DNA from: Henningerozyma blattae CBS 6284
Lineage: Eukaryota; Ascomycota; Saccharomycetes; Saccharomycetales; Saccharomycetaceae
Direction: 5' to 3'
Assembly (NCBI RefSeq): GCF_000315915.1
Contig: NC_020189.1
Span: forward strand, 434,001-498,000
DNA: 64,000 bases
Translations under genes and position numbers: made by a program
Shown here: piece after piece, positions 48,497 through 58,140 of the stretch
Layout: the number at the start of each line of letters is the position of its first letter
Position numbering within the stretch: the stretch's first letter is position 1
The notes under the pieces: generated by a model
What the model was told of the DNA's origin: nothing
Seen by the model: only the letters and a program-made list of their open reading frames with translations
Databases searched by the model: none

Positions 48497-49674
48497 ATCA
48501 ATATATAAGCTATTTTTTAATTTACTCTAAGTAAATTTTAGATATCAATATTTGTTAGATCTATTCCTATTATTCTAATAGCTCATTAAATTTTTTTACT
48601 GAGGAAATATTTCTCCGTCGGTGATAAACTGGTCCTGTATTGCTATGCATGTGACCATCACGTGTAGATTAAATAATTGTAAAGTCCTTTAGCACTACAA
48701 TTTAATATATCCTCTTCATATTGGCTTATATATTGGAAAACCTATTATATGCTGGATCTTTAAAAGAATATATATATTATATAATAGATTAAATTCTGAT
48801 AGATTACATAAGGCATCATTAAGTACCCCATTTAATACCATTTGTCAGAGTGAATTCTGGGGCTAATAATGGTTTTTTCCTTACATTTACAAATAGTATT
48901 ATAGTAGTCAAGAATAATATTTTCCTTCCAATGACTTAAATTTGTTTCAAATTCTTTGTTACGCATTATAATATTAATTTCCTATTCGGATATTTTCCCT
49001 CGGTAGGTATCCATGGTAATCGTGTTTCTATTCCAGATATGGTAAAAATATAAAAATGATTCGATAGATCTATATGCTAGAAATGACTCTATTTATTTTC
49101 TAATTATTTCAAAAGTTTTTTCTTATCTTTGGAATAGGCCATTCTCTTTTGAACAAGAATTAGTTAAAGTCCACATATTTCAATGTAAAACTATCATCAT
49201 ATTATTACCCAATAAATAATTAAGCGTTGCAAATTTTCTGATCAATAGCTTAGATTTTGATATATTATTATTAAAGCAAGTATAAATGGCATATGTGTAG
49301 AATCATGCTCAAATTGTAAGAGTTTTTGTACATAGGCATCAATAAATTAATCTGATTAATGTTCTATAGTATAAAAACAGTGTACCTATTTCCTATTATA
49401 GTTCTACGCTTTTGTTTTATAAGGCTATAATGTTGTTGTTTTTTTGGGTTTTTTATTTTCTCATTTTTATTGGTAATATTCAAGCTTCTTTAAGGTTCTT
49501 GATCTTTCTATGGCCGATCTTTTAATACCGGGACATTAAATCTGAAAAAATTATATAACGCTGTAAGATATAAAATATCAACATGGTTAAAAAGAATAAT
49601 TGTTTCATTACTAAGAAGGGTATACCTTTTACAAATATATCAATTAAACCCAAATCCTGAATACTATTCTAAAA
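48497..49674. other. Divergent PRP21-CPR6 intergenic region
   Basis: No gene is supported over 1.2 kb. A CACGTG lies at 48659-48664 on the PRP21 side and a heat-shock element at 49485-49509 on the CPR6 side. The middle is plain AT-rich DNA. I looked for the missing PRP21 first SURP module near 48500-48720 on the minus strand and did not see it. Confidence 0.5.
49485..49509 (+). promoter_or_regulatory. Step-type heat-shock element of CPR6
   Basis: TTC units start at 49486, 49496 and 49506, exactly 10 bp apart, which is the nTTCn-(5 bp) repeat of a step-type heat-shock element. A further TTC lies at 49479. The element is about 165 bp before the CPR6 ATG. CPR6 is an Hsf1 target in S. cerevisiae, so this is probably functional. 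Confidence 0.65.
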
Positions 49675-50799
49675 ATGGCCATTGAACATACAAAAACGTA
49701 TTTTGACATCACAGTTGGTGGCTCTCCAGTTGGGAGAATCGTCATGGAATTATTTGACGATATTGTTCCACGTACTTCCAAAAATTTTGCCTCTTTATGT
49801 AAAGGTGATTCGGGTATAGCTATTTCAAAACCAGAAATTCCATTATCTTACCGTGGTTCCATTTTCCACCGTGTTATTCAAGGGTTTATGTGCCAATTTG
49901 GTGATTTTACAAATTTTGATGGTACTGGTGGTGAAAGTATATACGGAGAAAAATTCGAAGATGAGAATTTTACATTAAAGCATGATAGACCTTATTTATT
50001 ATCCATGGCTAATGCTGGTCCAAATACGAATGGATCTCAATGTTTTATCACTGTTGCGCCAACTCCTCATTTGGATGGTAAGCATGTTGTATTTGGTGAA
50101 GTCATTCAAGGTAAGCGTATTGTACGTTTAATTGAAAGTCAACGAACTGATAAAAATAATGATAGACCAATGCTAGATGTTGTGATCCAAGACTGTGGCG
50201 TATTGCCTAATGATTACGAGGTGCCAGAAGATGCTGAAGCAACTCCTGCCGATGAATATGGTGACAATTACGAATTTATGATGAAACTAGATTCAAAAGT
50301 CAACATGTCTGATGTCAACTCAGTTATTAAAGCTGCAGAAGATGTGAAAGTAATTGGTACTGAACAATTTAAGAAAGCCAATTATCCAATTGCATTACAA
50401 AAGTATACAAAATGTGAAAAATTACTAAAAGAATATTTCCCTGATGATTTACCAGATGAAGATTCTGCTCGTCTACGCCAACTAAGAAATGCAATTGCGC
50501 TAAATATTACTTTATGTTGTTTAAAGGTAAAAGATTATACTCGTGCTATTTATACAGCTTCTGAAGTCTTATATGAGGAAAGTGGAGCCACCGACAAAGA
50601 TAAAACAAAGGCTTATTATAGACGTGGTTTAGCTTATAAGGGCAGAAATGACACTGATGAAGCTTTGAAAGATTTCCAAAGAGCTATGGTTCTAAATCCT
50701 AATGACACCACCGTTGTTGCCGCTATGAGAGAAACTAAAGCTAAGAGAAAGCAAGAGAATGAGAAACAAAAAAATTCATTGAGTCGTATGTTTAAATAA
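49675..50799 (+). CDS. CPR6: Cyclophilin-40 Hsp90 co-chaperone Cpr6
   Basis: This 374-residue protein is a cyclophilin 40: a peptidyl-prolyl isomerase joined to TPR repeats that bind the Hsp90 C-terminus (S. cerevisiae Cpr6, 371 residues). The isomerase domain at about 6-190 has the catalytic [15 protein letters not shown] and [15 protein letters not shown]. His replaces the usual cyclosporin-contact Trp in [13 protein letters not shown], as is normal for this class. An acidic linker leads to three TPR repeats at about 228-350, and the tail [11 protein letters not shown] matches Cpr6. It is closer to Cpr6 than to Cpr7. It starts synteny block C and lies near TUB4, as YLR216C does. Confidence 0.96.
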   Translation: MAIEHTKTYFDITVGGSPVGRIVMELFDDIVPRTSKNFASLCKGDSGIAISKPEIPLSYRGSIFHRVIQGFMCQFGDFTNFDGTGGESIYGEKFEDENFTLKHDRPYLLSMANAGPNTNGSQCFITVAPTPHLDGKHVVFGEVIQGKRIVRLIESQRTDKNNDRPMLDVVIQDCGVLPNDYEVPEDAEATPADEYGDNYEFMMKLDSKVNMSDVNSVIKAAEDVKVIGTEQFKKANYPIALQKYTKCEKLLKEYFPDDLPDEDSARLRQLRNAIALNITLCCLKVKDYTRAIYTASEVLYEESGATDKDKTKAYYRRGLAYKGRNDTDEALKDFQRAMVLNPNDTTVVAAMRETKAKRKQENEKQKNSLSRMFK

Positions 50800-52215
50800 T
50801 AACCTACCTCTTACTTTTTTGATTCGTCATTATATACGCCATAGAAGTTGAAATAATATCAATAACGTAAATAATGTGCCTTTATAGTTATAGTAAAATT
50901 TGTTATCTTCTTTGCTCATATATATATTTTGTTTTGTTAAAGACGAATGGTATCCAAAGCTAATAAAACTAATATTCCTCTATATGCAGTTAGCAATAAC
51001 TGTATTATCTATCACTGGCCTATCTTATGTATCTGTTTTCATAGCAGAGTAGTGTTAAAAATGCGAAAAAAACATTAGGGTAGCAAGGGAATAGTTCATT
51101 TGATAATAATTCTATAGTCTAAAAAGAGACAAGCATTTTTTGTAAGTTCGGAATTCGTCTAACTTGGTTAAAGTTAACTTAAGTTTGATGTCTCGTTTTT
51201 GGTTGTTATTATTTTGTATTGTACTCCTAAGTTGGTTTACAATAAGCAGCATGTGGCATTTATAGATAAAGCATACATCGAAATAGCTTGGTTTCTCTAT
51301 ATATCCAGAATATATAGAACTATAGGCAAAGGTTAGACATGAATGGGAATTGCACGAGTTTATATATAAGTTAGGCTGGCATTCCAGCACCATGCCAACT
51401 GGACAACGAGTCTATATGTTGTGGATACTTGTTATTCAAGGTTGGACCGCAGAATATGAGTTACGTTTCTTGGTTGACAATGTTCTAATTACTGGGATTC
51501 AAGAAAGTTAGACATTGTTATACAGTGTTTAAGATATAAAGATGATTACTTTATTTAGAAATATATATTAAATACTATAACTAAAATGAATATATTTCTT
51601 AAATAGTGCTTTTCTATATAAACAGCAAAACACATTTTAAACAATAAATCACGTGATACAAAGTATTTTACCACTTAATAGAAAATGATATAATCATATT
51701 CCAGCACTAATTATTATAATATAGCACTGTTGACCTATTAAAATCAAGAAAGAAGGATATTGTATTAAAGAAAAGAAATTGACCAATATTAACAGTAGTA
51801 TGATAAAATGCTTGAATTGTCAATATTGGGCATAATGTGGAGTCGAGGTGACACAAACGAAAATAGAAATGAAGACGTTAGAAATATAGACACAGTGAAA
51901 AATATAAAATATAGAAAAGGAACTCTGCTTCTTGCTTGGTGATTTTTTTTTTTCATTTAATTCCCAGAGAAGCTTTCATATTGGAACAGAGATAACCTGT
52001 CCCTTCTTATACGATTACTTTCAGTGTGCAGGTACTTGATTGTTGTACTTGGACGTTAGATCCAAGACGTTATTTCTTGGTTCTATGTCAAGAACAATGT
52101 TGTAGACATATGCTAAACAATAAAAAGTAATGTTCTCAAGAATAGTTCAGGTTTGTGTAAACCCTAAGCCCTTATAGTATTATTAGTATCATCCCGAGAC
52201 GATTAAAACAAACAA
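50800..52215. other. Gene-poor region left of the LTR pair
   Basis: Starts with the CPR6 3' end. No protein gene is supported; the 93-codon reverse frame at 51112-51393 overlaps an LTR relic. The region contains that relic, a CACGTG at 51651-51656, and TGTTGT-starting stretches at 51417 and 52039 that may be further degraded LTR starts. A sequence GACCAATATTA near 51781 also occurs in the 18-20 kb desert. Confidence 0.45.
51066..51244 (-). mobile_element. Degraded LTR relic, inverted relative to the tRNA-Gly LTR
   Basis: Read on the minus strand from 51244, this segment follows the first ~150 bp of the LTR at 52647. It shares TGTAAACCAACTTAGGAGTA, then ACCAAAAAC, then AACTTAC and CTTTTTA with small gaps. 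The first bases are TATTGT instead of TGTTGT, so the terminus is mutated. The far end is not clear. It is a solo-LTR fragment of the same family. Confidence 0.6.
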
Positions 52216-52640
52216 TGTTGTAATACGAGACTGACAGGACAAGGATGGTGTTTCAGAGTTCGGATGGTAGTGAGATCAGTGGTTACAGGTTGTATTACAC
52301 AAGATTATTGTATCACCCCTTGGTCCTTCTCTATATAGTATATAATAGCATATTGATCTATACATGCTCCTTATATACTTCTTTAGAACTGGACAGTTCT
52401 GGGTGCATAGTTACAAGATGCGGTACACTCATTGAAACCTGGGTGTCATTCTTACTAATAGATGTCCGAGATGAACCAGAAGTGGGTGCAGATTCAGTGG
52501 TTACAGTCGATGTTCCACGCCTGCTGAATAGTTGTTTCTCAGCTGTGGTCAGCTGATCTGTCCTCTCTCGAGGCTTCTCTTGTACTGATTTCTTGTAAGT
52601 ATTATCTGAAAGGCGACGGCACTTAGATGATTTTACAACA
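52216..52640. mobile_element. Probable solo LTR, Ty3-like ends
   Basis: The segment begins TGTTGTAATA and ends TTTTACAACA, giving the TGTTGTA/TACAACA inverted ends of Ty3-type LTRs over about 425 bp. TATA-like boxes occur on both strands in the middle, so orientation is undecided. A 103-codon frame inside (52245-52556) has no recognisable content. It directly abuts the next LTR through an ACAACA repeat, and no clear target duplication is visible. It shares little internal sequence with its neighbour, so it is older or from another subfamily. Confidence 0.55.
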
Positions 52641-52646
52641 ACAACA

Positions 52647-53061
52647 TGTTGTAAACCAACTTAGGAGTACGATACACTTAAATAGTAACTACCAAAAACT
52701 TAACTTAACAATCTTATTAACTTAACACCAGTTAATCCTTCAAACTTACGAATATAATTGTTGTTCTTTTTAAACTAAATAACTGTATAAAAGACCTATT
52801 AATTTATGTCTTAAGTCTGAAAAGCTGGCCTTTAAATACTTTTCAAAGGTCAACGCCAGCTTTTCCATTTTACTTTAATTGGTCTGTTTATGAACTTACT
52901 TACAAGGGTAGGAGTGCACAGTTTGAGTAATGCTGGCTAACTAATAAAGATTATACATCGAACCGATATTCACCGGTATGCAACTAGCAGTTGCTCAGTG
53001 TTATGTATAATTTCTAGTTAGCAACTTGTAGATGAGTATAAAGTCAATCTCGTCTACAACA
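52647..53061 (+). mobile_element. Solo LTR of a Ty3-like element, 17 bp upstream of tRNA-Gly
   Basis: This 415-bp segment starts TGTTGTAAACC and ends TCTACAACA, matching Ty3/sigma-type LTR ends. A TATAAAAG box lies near 52785-52794. It ends 17 bp before the first base of tRNA-Gly. Ty3 integrates at polymerase III start sites, leaving LTRs 16-19 bp from the mature tRNA, so the position is strong independent evidence. No internal gag-pol region is present. The flanking five bases differ on the two sides (CAACA and TACAA), so the target duplication has decayed or the left edge was altered by the neighbouring LTR. Confidence 0.78.
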
Positions 53062-53078
53062 TACAATAAGTAAGGTTA

Positions 53079-53149
53079 GCGCAAGTGGTTTAGTGGTAAA
53101 ATCCAACGTTGCCATCGTTGGGCCCCCGGTTCGATTCCGGGCTTGCGCA
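53079..53149 (+). tRNA. tRNA-Gly (anticodon GCC)
   Basis: A complete 71-nt tRNA. The acceptor stem is GCGCAAG with CTTGCGC plus discriminator A. The D-arm is TGGTTTAGTGG (A-box), the anticodon GCC sits in TTGCCAT, and the T-arm is GGTTCGATTCC (B-box). T7 at 53150-53156 is the polymerase III terminator. No intron. It is essentially identical to the yeast tRNA-Gly-GCC I remember. Confidence 0.98.
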
Positions 53150-53156
53150 TTTTTTT

Positions 53157-53673
53157 GAAAAAAATTTCCTTGCACGTGATCACCAAGTAGTAGTGATAAT
53201 TATATGAGGATAAATTGACTAAGGTAGAAGCTCATTCAAGATATCATGGTTGTTTTAACTATTCTTCATTCAAATAATCCTATTATATATATATTTAAAA
53301 AATATTTCTCTGCCAGCAGCAGTGAGTTTCTAATATATCTCCTACATATCCTTATATGTCTTCGAATAGTTTTTCTTAGCCTTATTCGTATATCCGACTT
53401 ATGTAGTTTAATCTATTCTATGGTTTCATTGTCTAATTAAATTTAAAGGTTTTTTTTTCCTTTCAGATTTTTCACATTTTACTAATCTATTATTGTCACG
53501 GCGCTACCTTTGATACTGTTTTCCGTTATATTTTTCTTGGCGTTATTATTACGCCAAAAATTTGATTCATTGCAATATCTATTCAATCCAAGGTCATATA
53601 AAACATAATGAATAAGATAAACTTCTGCTATAGACAAGAAACGCTATGAAAAATAAGAGGATGGAAAAACACA
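53157..53673. other. tRNA-Gly to CRD1 intergenic region
   Basis: Contains a CACGTG at 53174-53179 and the CRD1 promoter. A 64-codon frame at 53246-53440 looks random. Nothing else is seen. Confidence 0.5.
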
Positions 53674-54579
53674 ATGCTAAATAATACGTTACTTTCATCT
53701 GTAACTGTCAAACTACCACCTTCAATTTTCCCCAATTGTGGTAAAATTGCGTTTTTAAGACCACGAAATGTCCAATTCCGTTTACGCATTTATCATACAC
53801 TAAAGCCATTCAATATCGCATGCAAGAAAGGTACCCCAAATTTAAGTTATAGATATTTGCATATAGATAGAAAAAATGTAGCGCATAATTCAAAAAAAAC
53901 TATAAGCTACTTAAATATACCGAACCTATTGACTGTATCTCGTATTGTCTGTGCACCTCTTATTGGATACAATCTAATACATGAACAATTAGTCTCTGCA
54001 TTATATCTATTTTGCTATTCATGTGTTACGGATTTATTAGATGGTCAACTGGCAAGAAAATTTAATTTACAGACTCCATTAGGTTCAGTTCTTGATCCAG
54101 CTGCTGATAAACTGTTGATGCTGGTTACAACTATTGCATTGACAATACCATCTGGACCTTGTTTGATCCCACTTCCTATAGCTACAGTTATCTTAGGTAG
54201 AGATTTGGTTTTAGCTGGTAATTCTTTCTATCATAGATATAAATCAATGCAACGAGCCTATGCAGGGGGGTTTTCAACTAAACAATTTTTCGATATTTTT
54301 TCATATCCATCAATAGTAGTTCAGCCGACCACTATATCTAAATGGAATACTTTTTTTCAAATGATATATTTAGGTACTGGGATTGTTATCTTGACTTTAC
54401 AATATTCCTTGGGTAAAGACGACGAAGAAGATGAAAGCAAGCCAAACAATAAGAAAAAGTTGCTTCAATGGGCACATAACTTTATGTACATTGGTGGTTA
54501 TGCCATTATTGTGACAGGCTTATGGAGCGGTGCATCTTATTTCGTAGGAATAAAGAATACTATGAAGTATCTAAAATAG
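53674..54579 (+). CDS. CRD1: Cardiolipin synthase
   Basis: This 301-residue protein is cardiolipin synthase of the mitochondrial inner membrane, joining CDP-diacylglycerol and phosphatidylglycerol (S. cerevisiae Crd1, 283 residues). The N-terminal 65 residues are basic and without acidic residues until Asp65, fitting a mitochondrial presequence. The CDP-alcohol phosphatidyltransferase motif is complete: Asp123, Gly124, Ala127, Arg128, Gly137, Asp141 and Asp145, the last being the catalytic base. It is preceded by YLNIPNLLTVSRI and followed by several membrane helices. YAGGFSTKQFFD is a conserved Crd1 patch. It lies with LDB17 as YDL142C and YDL146W are linked in S. cerevisiae. The first ATG gives a plausible presequence. 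Confidence 0.95.
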   Translation: MLNNTLLSSVTVKLPPSIFPNCGKIAFLRPRNVQFRLRIYHTLKPFNIACKKGTPNLSYRYLHIDRKNVAHNSKKTISYLNIPNLLTVSRIVCAPLIGYNLIHEQLVSALYLFCYSCVTDLLDGQLARKFNLQTPLGSVLDPAADKLLMLVTTIALTIPSGPCLIPLPIATVILGRDLVLAGNSFYHRYKSMQRAYAGGFSTKQFFDIFSYPSIVVQPTTISKWNTFFQMIYLGTGIVILTLQYSLGKDDEEDESKPNNKKKLLQWAHNFMYIGGYAIIVTGLWSGASYFVGIKNTMKYLK

Positions 54580-54818
54580 GACTTCAATCTGTGATTTAGC
54601 ATCATGTAAATAATTGCATCACAATATTTTCTTAGACATTTGACGCGAAATTTATTTATTCGACAAAAAAAAAACAAAATTACACGCCAAATTCAATATT
54701 CGATATATACACATATACATACAATAAAAAAAATGTAATATAAGTAAAAATAAAATTAAAATCTTAAGTCCTTGTTAAGTTGCCAAAGTAACTTTTTGAT
54801 ACAGATAACGGATACGAA

Positions 54819-56276
54819 ATGAGTGGTGAATATATAACTATTCAAATTGGGCAATGTGGCAATAAGGTCGGACAACAATTCTGGTCTCAGTTGTTAATAG
54901 AGCACGGTTTAGCAAATGATGGATCAGTTCAATTTGATAAAGACCTATACGACCATAAGAGGCCATTTTTCAAAGATCATCAAAATAATAATTATACCCC
55001 GAGGGCAATTTTATTAGATACGGAGCCTAGTGTTATTCAGAATATTAAAAATTCTTACCATGATCTATTTAACGATCGAAATATATGGGTTAGCCCCGGT
55101 GAAACTGGTGCTGGGAATTCCTGGGCTAAAGGTTATACATTAGGTGAATCCTATATAGATGATTTTTTTAATATAATTGATAGAGAAGTAGAAGATACAA
55201 ATAATTTGGAAGGTTTTCAAATAATACATTCAATTGCTGGAGGTACAGGATCAGGTATTGGTTCATTATTACTAGAGAAATTACAAGAACGCTACCCTAG
55301 TAAATTGATAATAACATATTCTGTTTTTCCAGCCAAAACTGCAGAAGTGGTTGTCCAGCCTTATAATTCTATTTTAACACTAAGAAGATTAGCTGAATAT
55401 AGTAATGCTGCAATAGTTTTTGACAATGATTCATTATCACATATAACCAACCAGGTCTTTACTACTATGGAAAATGGCTATACACAATCTAATCAATTGA
55501 TTAGTGCTACCATGTCCTCAATAACTAATTCAGTTCGATTCCCAAGCTACATGTATAGCTCTCTTACTAGTATATTTTCTACTTTAATACCAACACCTGA
55601 TTTAAACTTTTTGGTACCGAGTATATCACCTTTTACAAGTGATTATATAACAAATAATTATTCCAATAATAATTCCAACAGTCTACTTCGAAATACCAAA
55701 TCATTAAATGTCTCCGATATATTATTAGATTTAACTGATCCGGTAAATTCCTTGATAACACACTCGAATAAATCTAGTTCTCGAATAACTTATTTTAATT
55801 GTTTCACCACACTAATAGGCAAATTCAATTCAAATGATGATATATTAAGATACGTTGTAAAAGCAAACAAGAAACTGAACTTTACTAGTTGGACTTCTAA
55901 ATCTATGAATATCAATATTGGTAGAAGATCGCCGATATTCAGTGCCAATCAAACAGAATCAGCTGATAATTTTAGTAATATAAACGGTATGATGCTATCA
56001 AATAGCTCAACTATTATTCCCATCTTGGATAGAATATCTTCTCAATTTGATAAAATTTATCATAAACAAGCTTTTATTAATAGTTTTAATGATCCTTCAC
56101 GTACAGATAGCGATTTCCCAGATTTCGAAGAATCAAGTAGAGTTGTCAAAGATTTAATTAATAATTACAAAGAAGCGATTGAACCTGATTTCTTGGACGA
56201 TCTTCTTCATGATGCATTAAGACCAATGGATACTGGTTCTGGTGAAGACGTTCATATGCTGGAGTCAGAGAACTAA
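54819..56276 (+). CDS. TUB4: Gamma-tubulin
   Basis: This 485-residue protein is gamma-tubulin (S. cerevisiae Tub4, 473 residues). With Spc97 and Spc98 it forms the small complex that nucleates microtubules at the spindle pole body. The N-terminus GEYITIQIGQCGNKVGQQFW is the tubulin nucleotide-site start. The glycine-rich loop AGGTGSGIGS lies near 140-148. SAxMSSITNSVRFP and TLIPTPDLNFLVPS mark the second half. An Asn/Ser-rich insertion near 275-300 and an acidic C-terminal tail fit the divergent yeast form. It belongs to block C with CPR6 and HRD3, as on S. cerevisiae XII. Confidence 0.96.
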   Translation: MSGEYITIQIGQCGNKVGQQFWSQLLIEHGLANDGSVQFDKDLYDHKRPFFKDHQNNNYTPRAILLDTEPSVIQNIKNSYHDLFNDRNIWVSPGETGAGNSWAKGYTLGESYIDDFFNIIDREVEDTNNLEGFQIIHSIAGGTGSGIGSLLLEKLQERYPSKLIITYSVFPAKTAEVVVQPYNSILTLRRLAEYSNAAIVFDNDSLSHITNQVFTTMENGYTQSNQLISATMSSITNSVRFPSYMYSSLTSIFSTLIPTPDLNFLVPSISPFTSDYITNNYSNNNSNSLLRNTKSLNVSDILLDLTDPVNSLITHSNKSSSRITYFNCFTTLIGKFNSNDDILRYVVKANKKLNFTSWTSKSMNINIGRRSPIFSANQTESADNFSNINGMMLSNSSTIIPILDRISSQFDKIYHKQAFINSFNDPSRTDSDFPDFEESSRVVKDLINNYKEAIEPDFLDDLLHDALRPMDTGSGEDVHMLESEN

Positions 56277-56461
56277 TTATGTGAGTACCCAGATACCTCT
56301 ATATATAATGAGATTTTATGTAATATATATAGAGTGGAAACGTTTGTATTTATCATGATTAATTTACTATACAAAATAAAAGTTTATTATGTATCAAAAA
56401 AAAGTTTGATTTAATGTGTATGATGCAATGCGTAATATATTTTTTTGTATTAAACAAATGT

Positions 56462-57943
56462 TTAACGAGTTGTAAATCTTTTTCTAGATGGTGGTGGAGG
56501 CGGTGGAGGTCTATTTTTCCTTGTTGTAAGTGATTCTGCAGATGAATCAAATACATCATTATTATAAAATTGCATATTTGAGTTATCCATGGATCTTAAA
56601 GACATGCCTGATACTGAAGAAGATCTTGAAGATGTCAAAGGAGGTGGAATTAAAATCAAATTATTGGTTGGAGAAGGTAAAGAGGATGTAACTGGTGAAA
56701 AAATCTTTAATTCTTTTAAACTTGAATTTTTCGTATTAGTATTGGGTGGAATTGTTTCTAACCAAGCAACTTTTGCAAAACATTTATTTGCTAATCTAAC
56801 AGTAGTAAGTTGTTCTGTAGTTGGTTTATCATTAGAGCAAATATTGTCTATATTAGTTAAAGAAGTTAATACTTCTATAATATCATCTTTTCTATAATGA
56901 GTTTTTGATAATTCTGTATTATTTAATAATGGGATCATTACACGTAAGAAGGTATTTCTTAAAATTTCTTGAGAATCTGAAATATTTTGTAATTCCCTAA
57001 TTAAAACATCAACGAAAACGTTTAAATCATTTAAATAGAAAAAGTTGAATGAAATATTATCATCAGTGCATGTAAATATTGAATAAAGGATTTTACACAT
57101 CATTATTTGTAAAGGTCTATCCATCATACGATTAAATTTTAATAATAATAATTCTATGAATTCCATTGAGTTTGAAGTATGAGAGATTAAATACTTAAAG
57201 ATTTTGTTATCAATCTCATAAGTTCTTGCAATGATGATATATTGTTCATTTAATGAAAGAATTAATTTAAACAAAGCGTTGTTATATAAATCATCAGTTA
57301 AATCTGAACGGACAGTATTAATTAAGAAATAAATGAAAAAATCATCAATGATTTGAATATTTGCCACTTGGCATTTATTATATTTAAAAATGATAAATAA
57401 TAAATCCATTAAAAATGTAGAAATTTTTTTCATTTCATCAATAATTGAAATTTCAATATCTGAAATTTCTTGATCCATATTATTATTATTATCGTTATCT
57501 TGAGACTTTGTTGGATACTTTTGTAAATATGCAAATTGAGTATATAGAGTATTATAAAATACATTGAACCCTTGATACTCTAACATTAAATCTAATGAAT
57601 CTAAATTTTGTTTTGCTTCCCATAGTAAGATATAAACTATTGTAAATTTCATTTGCATATCCAAAAGGTCTACATTTAATAGAGATAATAATTTAGATAT
57701 GCAAAATTGTCTTGTTTTCAACCATAAATCAGATTCTGTTAATGTGAGTACCATTCGATACAAATCTCTATCTGTCTTTAAGAAATCATGGAAACTTTTG
57801 GAAGCCCTTGTAATATAAGCTACTAATACTGTATTTGCTTCTTGATCTGATATTTCATCTTTAATAGTTAAAAGTGATTCTATAGAATTCCAAAATTCAA
57901 TAATCTCTTGTTTTGTATGAATATTAGGATTGCCTTCTGGCAT
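56462..57943 (-). CDS. LDB17: Ldb17-like endocytic regulator
   Basis: This 493-residue protein resembles Ldb17, a SPIN90-type regulator of actin assembly at endocytic sites (S. cerevisiae 491 residues). Residues 1-390 are almost entirely helical, fitting an armadillo-like fold, with many Leu/Ile and an acidic/Asn loop near 150-160. The C-terminal tail is Ser/Pro-rich and ends with a run of seven prolines followed by basic residues (SRKRFTTR). This is a ligand type for SH3 domains such as that of Sla1. Length and this ending match the family. It converges on TUB4. Identity rests on length, synteny with CRD1 and the tail, since the helical body is poorly conserved. Confidence 0.87.
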   Translation of the reverse strand: MPEGNPNIHTKQEIIEFWNSIESLLTIKDEISDQEANTVLVAYITRASKSFHDFLKTDRDLYRMVLTLTESDLWLKTRQFCISKLLSLLNVDLLDMQMKFTIVYILLWEAKQNLDSLDLMLEYQGFNVFYNTLYTQFAYLQKYPTKSQDNDNNNNMDQEISDIEISIIDEMKKISTFLMDLLFIIFKYNKCQVANIQIIDDFFIYFLINTVRSDLTDDLYNNALFKLILSLNEQYIIIARTYEIDNKIFKYLISHTSNSMEFIELLLLKFNRMMDRPLQIMMCKILYSIFTCTDDNISFNFFYLNDLNVFVDVLIRELQNISDSQEILRNTFLRVMIPLLNNTELSKTHYRKDDIIEVLTSLTNIDNICSNDKPTTEQLTTVRLANKCFAKVAWLETIPPNTNTKNSSLKELKIFSPVTSSLPSPTNNLILIPPPLTSSRSSSVSGMSLRSMDNSNMQFYNNDVFDSSAESLTTRKNRPPPPPPPSRKRFTTR

Positions 57944-58140
57944 ATTCTGATTCTTTTTTTCTTCTCCTTTTTTTTACAAAAAAAATATTATTTTTGTTAG
58001 TTTTAATTAAATTTTTAGGGACATTGAAATTATATTAAATTAATGTTTTTTGTAATTTATCCGAGATGACCGAAGGTTTAAGTTAATAATATCTATGAAT
58101 TATAAAATATATCAGATTTCCAATTACATTTTATATAAAA

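Noticed and set aside
48497..48720. Intron and 5' exon of PRP21
   Set aside because: A CTAAC and several YAG trinucleotides exist upstream, but there is no GTATGT-type 5' site and no SURP-like coding sequence. Kept only as an alternative in the finding.
52245..52556. 103-codon open frame near tRNA-Gly
   Set aside because: It lies inside an LTR-like segment and shows no gag, pol or other domain.
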